From: an uncultured Bacteroidota bacterium
GTDB taxonomy: Bacteria > Bacteroidota > Bacteroidia > Flavobacteriales > Flavobacteriaceae
Length of the DNA: 64,000 bases
Direction: 5' to 3'
NCBI GenBank assembly: GCA_903913315.1
Contig: CAIWKX010000028.1
Coordinates: forward strand, 1-64,000
Both the position numbers and the translations under genes were made by a program. A model generated the notes under the pieces. It was not told where the DNA came from. It did not search any database and saw only the letters and a program-made list of their open reading frames with translations. Below, piece after piece: positions 60,537 to 64,000 of the stretch. Position 1 is the stretch's first letter, and every line of letters starts with the position of its first letter.

Positions 60537-61787
60537 TTATAGATTTTTTAAAATTTCTTTCTGCAACATTTCAAATGCTTTATTTACCGTTCTATCTATC
60601 ACTTTTTCACGTGGTTGTCCAAAATTAAACTCTTCTACTATTACTTTATCCGTTGTGGCTAATGCAATAAAAACAGTTCCGACCAAGGCATCTGCCTCCC
60701 CCTTTGTCGGACCTGCATTACCAGTTGTTGCTATTGCATAATCTGTTTTCATCAATTTCTGTATTCCAAGAGCCATTTCTGTTGCAACTTGTGAACTTAC
60801 AACTGAATTTCGATCAATTATTTCTTGGGAAACACCTAGAACAGAAACTTTAACATCTGTAGCATAACTCACTACACTCCCTCTAAAATAATTTGATGCT
60901 CCTGCAACTGAAGTCAATACTTCAGCAATTTTACCTCCAGTGCAACTTTCTGCAGTAGAAATAGTTTTACCCAATCGTGCTAATTGCTGTCCTAAAACAA
61001 CTTCTATAGTTTCATTTTCATCAAATCCAACTATAATATCACCTATAATTTTAGCCAACAACTTTACGTTTTCATCTATTGCTTTTTCGAGAATTTCTTT
61101 ATCAATTCCTCTTGCAGATAAACGTAATCGAACTCTTCCTGGAGCAGGTAAATAGGCTAATTTTATAAATTCCGGTAATTTATTTTCCCAATCTTCTATT
61201 CGTTCAGCGACCAGACTTTCTCCTTGTCCATACGTTAAAATTGTTTTGTGCAAAATATAAGGACGTTTATACTCACGTACAACTTTAGGAATGATTTCTG
61301 TTTCAACGAGATATTTCATTTCATATGGAACTCCTGGCAATGAAATATAAACCGTCTCTTCTTTTTTCATCCACATCCCTGGAGCAGTCCCAACTTTATT
61401 AAACAACACTTCACATTTTGAAGGAACTAATGCTTGATCGCGGTTCATTTGGGTTATTGGCCTTTTAAAAACACTTTCAATTAACTCTGTAACATGAGCT
61501 AAAACTTCTTTATTTTCTATTAAAACATCGTCAAAATATTCACAGAAAGTTTTTTTTGTGATGTCGTCTTTTGTAGGACCTAAACCGCCCGTTATTATAA
61601 CCAAATCAACTTTATTTTGAAGTGATGAAAAAGTATTCAATATGTGATGCTTATCATCAGAAATAGAAAGCATTTCTGTAATTTGGACCCCAATTTTATC
61701 AAGTGATTTAGCTATAAAACCTGAGTTGGTATCGACTATTTGTCCAATTAAAATTTCATCGCCAATAGTAACAATGGTTGCTTTCAA
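60537..61787 (-). CDS. cinA: CinA family protein (competence/damage-inducible, NMN amidase)
   Basis: [66 protein letters not shown]. Confidence 0.95.
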   Translation of the reverse strand: MKATIVTIGDEILIGQIVDTNSGFIAKSLDKIGVQITEMLSISDDKHHILNTFSSLQNKVDLVIITGGLGPTKDDITKKTFCEYFDDVLIENKEVLAHVTELIESVFKRPITQMNRDQALVPSKCEVLFNKVGTAPGMWMKKEETVYISLPGVPYEMKYLVETEIIPKVVREYKRPYILHKTILTYGQGESLVAERIEDWENKLPEFIKLAYLPAPGRVRLRLSARGIDKEILEKAIDENVKLLAKIIGDIIVGFDENETIEVVLGQQLARLGKTISTAESCTGGKIAEVLTSVAGASNYFRGSVVSYATDVKVSVLGVSQEIIDRNSVVSSQVATEMALGIQKLMKTDYAIATTGNAGPTKGEADALVGTVFIALATTDKVIVEEFNFGQPREKVIDRTVNKAFEMLQKEILKNL

Positions 61788-61895
61788 AATAGAGTTTTAG
61801 ATATTAGATTGTTAGAATTCTTAGAGTAAAAAGAAAAAAGTTAACCTAGAAAACAGAGAAAAAAAAAGGTTTTTTAGGGCGAGATTAAAAAGAAA

Positions 61896-61934
61896 ATCGG
61901 GAATAACCATCATGTTGATTATTCCCGAAAAATT
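61896..61934 (-). terminator. Terminator after the Hpt/FAH gene pair
   Basis: CGGGAATAAccatcatgttgaTTATTCCCG followed (minus strand) by a T-rich run. Confidence 0.7.
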
Positions 61935-61939
61935 TTCTT

Positions 61940-62287
61940 CTATTTAATATCGAAATCTTTCTTGATTTCTTTAATCGCTTTGTCAATTTGATCCTGAATG
62001 CTTTCAAAAGTAGCTTCAATTTCATTTTTCTTTCCTTCAGCTCTTGTCCAAGCTTCAACTTGTAGAATTTCTTCAAAGGCCATAGTCATACCTAGTAAAT
62101 CTAGGGTTGGTTTTATTTTATGAGCGTAAGCATAGGCTTGCTTATGGTCTTTTTCTTTTATTCCAATTTCAATTTGCTTCAAGTCCTGAGGAACTTCAGT
62201 AACAAAAAGATCTATAATTTGCAACACAAATTCTTCATCATTGTCAGAAAGTGCGTAAACTTTTGATAGGTTATAATTTATTGCCAT
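61940..62287 (-). CDS. Hpt domain protein
   Basis: DDEEFVLQIIDLFVTEVPQDLKQIEIGIKEKDHKQAYAYAHKIKPTLDLLGM (Hpt AHKIKP). Confidence 0.88.
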   Translation of the reverse strand: MAINYNLSKVYALSDNDEEFVLQIIDLFVTEVPQDLKQIEIGIKEKDHKQAYAYAHKIKPTLDLLGMTMAFEEILQVEAWTRAEGKKNEIEATFESIQDQIDKAIKEIKKDFDIK

Positions 62288-62898
62288 TATTTAACTTGTA
62301 TTCTAAATGATTTTTTATTTTCAATGTATCCTTCTAATATATCATTTGGTTTTACAGCGCTAACGCCTTCTGGTGTTCCTGTAAAAATAATATCTCCTTT
62401 TTTTAATGTGAAAAATTGAGAAACATGTGAAATCAACTCATCAATTTTCCAAATCATATGATTTGTATTTCCTTTTTGAACTACATTACCATTATTGATT
62501 AACTCAAAATTAATGTTTTCTAATGAATTAAACTCATTTATCGGATAAAAGTCACCAATTACCGCTGAACCGTCAAAAGCTTTCGATTTTTCCCAAGGAA
62601 GACCTTTTTCTTTCAACTTACTTTGCAAATCTCTTGCTGTAAAATCTATTCCTAATCCGATTTCATCATAATAGTTATGAGCAAATTTAGGTTCGATGTA
62701 CTTTCCTACTTTATTTATTTTAACTAAAACTTCAACTTCATGATGCACATCATTGCTAAACTCTGGAATCACAAAGGGATGTTGTTTCAATAATATTGCA
62801 GAATCTGGCTTTAAGAAAACTACAGGTTCATCGGGCCTTTCATTTTGAAGCTCCTCAATATGTTTTACATAATTTCTTCCGATGCAAATTATTTTCAT
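62287..62898 (-). CDS. Fumarylacetoacetate hydrolase family protein
   Basis: MKIICIGRNYVKHIEELQNERPDEPVVFLKPDSA; HHEVEVLVKI; GTPEGVSAVKPND. Confidence 0.94.
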   Translation of the reverse strand: MKIICIGRNYVKHIEELQNERPDEPVVFLKPDSAILLKQHPFVIPEFSNDVHHEVEVLVKINKVGKYIEPKFAHNYYDEIGLGIDFTARDLQSKLKEKGLPWEKSKAFDGSAVIGDFYPINEFNSLENINFELINNGNVVQKGNTNHMIWKIDELISHVSQFFTLKKGDIIFTGTPEGVSAVKPNDILEGYIENKKSFRIQVK

Positions 62899-62941
62899 TT
62901 CTATACTTAACTTTACAAAGTAACTTTGTTTTTTAACATCT

Positions 62942-63724
62942 TTAACTTAATTTATTATTAAGTTTTCTTAATTTGATTCCTGTTAAAACCTTTTTAGTAT
63001 ATAATGGAAAGTCGGCTCCTTGAATCCAACCATAATATCCAGGCTCCTTTTCAAGAACATCCTCTACCAATTGTCCTTTGTTTTTCCCAAAAGTAAAAAT
63101 TTCTTTTCCTTCATTATTCAATGCAATGAATCCTGCGAAATCAACTGATTTTTTTCGAGTAGTGAAATCAGATAACCATTTCATATCGTTATCTAAATCT
63201 TCATATCTATCCAATTGTGCCTTTAGAATTTCGTAAGTTGCCATAGTATCGGCTTCAGCTGAATGAGCATTCTCTAGGCTTGTTCCACAATAAAATTTTA
63301 AAGCAGCACTCAAAGTGCGCTCTTCTTTTTTGTGAAAAATTGTTTGGACATCTACAGAAACTCTATTTTTCATATCAAAATCTACCTCGGCACGAAGCAA
63401 TTCTTCTGCCAAAAGAGGAATGTCAAATCTATCGGAGTTATATCCCGCCAAATCGGAATCTTTAATCATGTTATGCACTTGAGCGGCCAATTCTTTGAAA
63501 GTTGGTTCATTGGCTACTTTTTCATCAGAAATACCATGAACTGCTGTAGATTGAGGTGGAATTGGGATTGTAGGGTTAACCAACCAAGTTTTACTTTCTT
63601 TGTTTCCGTTGGGATACACCTTGAAAATTGATATTTCAACAATTCTATCTTTAGCAACATCAATCCCTGTAGTTTCAAGATCGAAAAAACAAATGGGTCT
63701 GTTTAATTTTAATTCCATCATCAA
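62942..63724 (-). CDS. 3'-5' exonuclease (DnaQ/PolIII epsilon-like)
   Basis: ICFFDLETTGIDVAKDRIVEIS; GYNSDRFDIPLL; HSAEADTMATYEIL. Confidence 0.93.
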   Translation of the reverse strand: MMMELKLNRPICFFDLETTGIDVAKDRIVEISIFKVYPNGNKESKTWLVNPTIPIPPQSTAVHGISDEKVANEPTFKELAAQVHNMIKDSDLAGYNSDRFDIPLLAEELLRAEVDFDMKNRVSVDVQTIFHKKEERTLSAALKFYCGTSLENAHSAEADTMATYEILKAQLDRYEDLDNDMKWLSDFTTRKKSVDFAGFIALNNEGKEIFTFGKNKGQLVEDVLEKEPGYYGWIQGADFPLYTKKVLTGIKLRKLNNKLS

Positions 63725-63797
63725 TAATTAGGGGACAAATATAAAATAATGAACTTACCCTTTATCGATTATTTGATTTTTTTCAATCTTTAAAATA

Positions 63798-63828
63798 AAA
63801 AACCCTTTCACTTTACTGAAAGGGTTGA
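63798..63828. terminator. Terminator between the 2-oxo acid dehydrogenase E2 gene and the exonuclease
   Basis: AAAACCCTTTCactttactGAAAGGGTT. Confidence 0.75.
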
Positions 63829-63847
63829 TTTGTAATTATTTGAAAAA

Positions 63848-64000
63848 TTAATACTCTCTATTGACATCAAATGCTTCTAGATATTCGGCTACTCGTTTTA
63901 CAAAACTTCCACCAAGCGCACCATCTACCACTCTATGATCGTAACTGTGCGACAAGAACATCTTTTGACGAATTCCAATAAAATCACCTTCGGGAGTTTC
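63848..64000 (-). CDS. 2-oxo acid dehydrogenase E2 (likely 2-oxoglutarate dehydrogenase), C-terminus, truncated by window end
   Basis: Minus-strand translation ETPEGDFIGIRQKMFLSHSYDHRVVDGALGGSFVKRVAEYLEAFDVNREY* with catalytic DHRVVDGA. Confidence 0.93.
   Translation of the reverse strand, partial: ETPEGDFIGIRQKMFLSHSYDHRVVDGALGGSFVKRVAEYLEAFDVNREY

Overview
This is a 64 kb chromosomal window from an AT-rich Bacteroidota genome, most likely Flavobacterium or a close relative (inferred from gene content, a T9SS sorting domain and TAnnTTTG promoters). Most of it is ordinary housekeeping: topoisomerase IV, fhs, ddl, coaD, pyrE, typA, ftsH, cdsA/psd, proS, rimO, a biotin-dependent carboxylase operon, bshC, ndk, ftsY, ribosomal proteins and cinA, plus several two-component systems and two tandem tRNA-Glu genes. 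The main anomaly is a compact three-gene cassette at 4287-7256: a DUF262 protein, a DUF3696-type AAA ATPase and an unrecognised 220-aa protein. It sits exactly between parE and parC and looks like an anti-phage defence module embedded in the topoisomerase IV operon. Other points of interest are a strictly 21-bp-periodic array of seven palindromic cores (42582-42719), a nested inverted-repeat structure upstream of fhs (10045-10204), a gene apparently broken by an 8-bp tandem duplication (14993-15008), a possibly leaderless pyrE, and several intergenic hairpin repeats. No rRNA, CRISPR array, IS element or prophage was seen. All family calls are by eye from the sequence; no searches were run.
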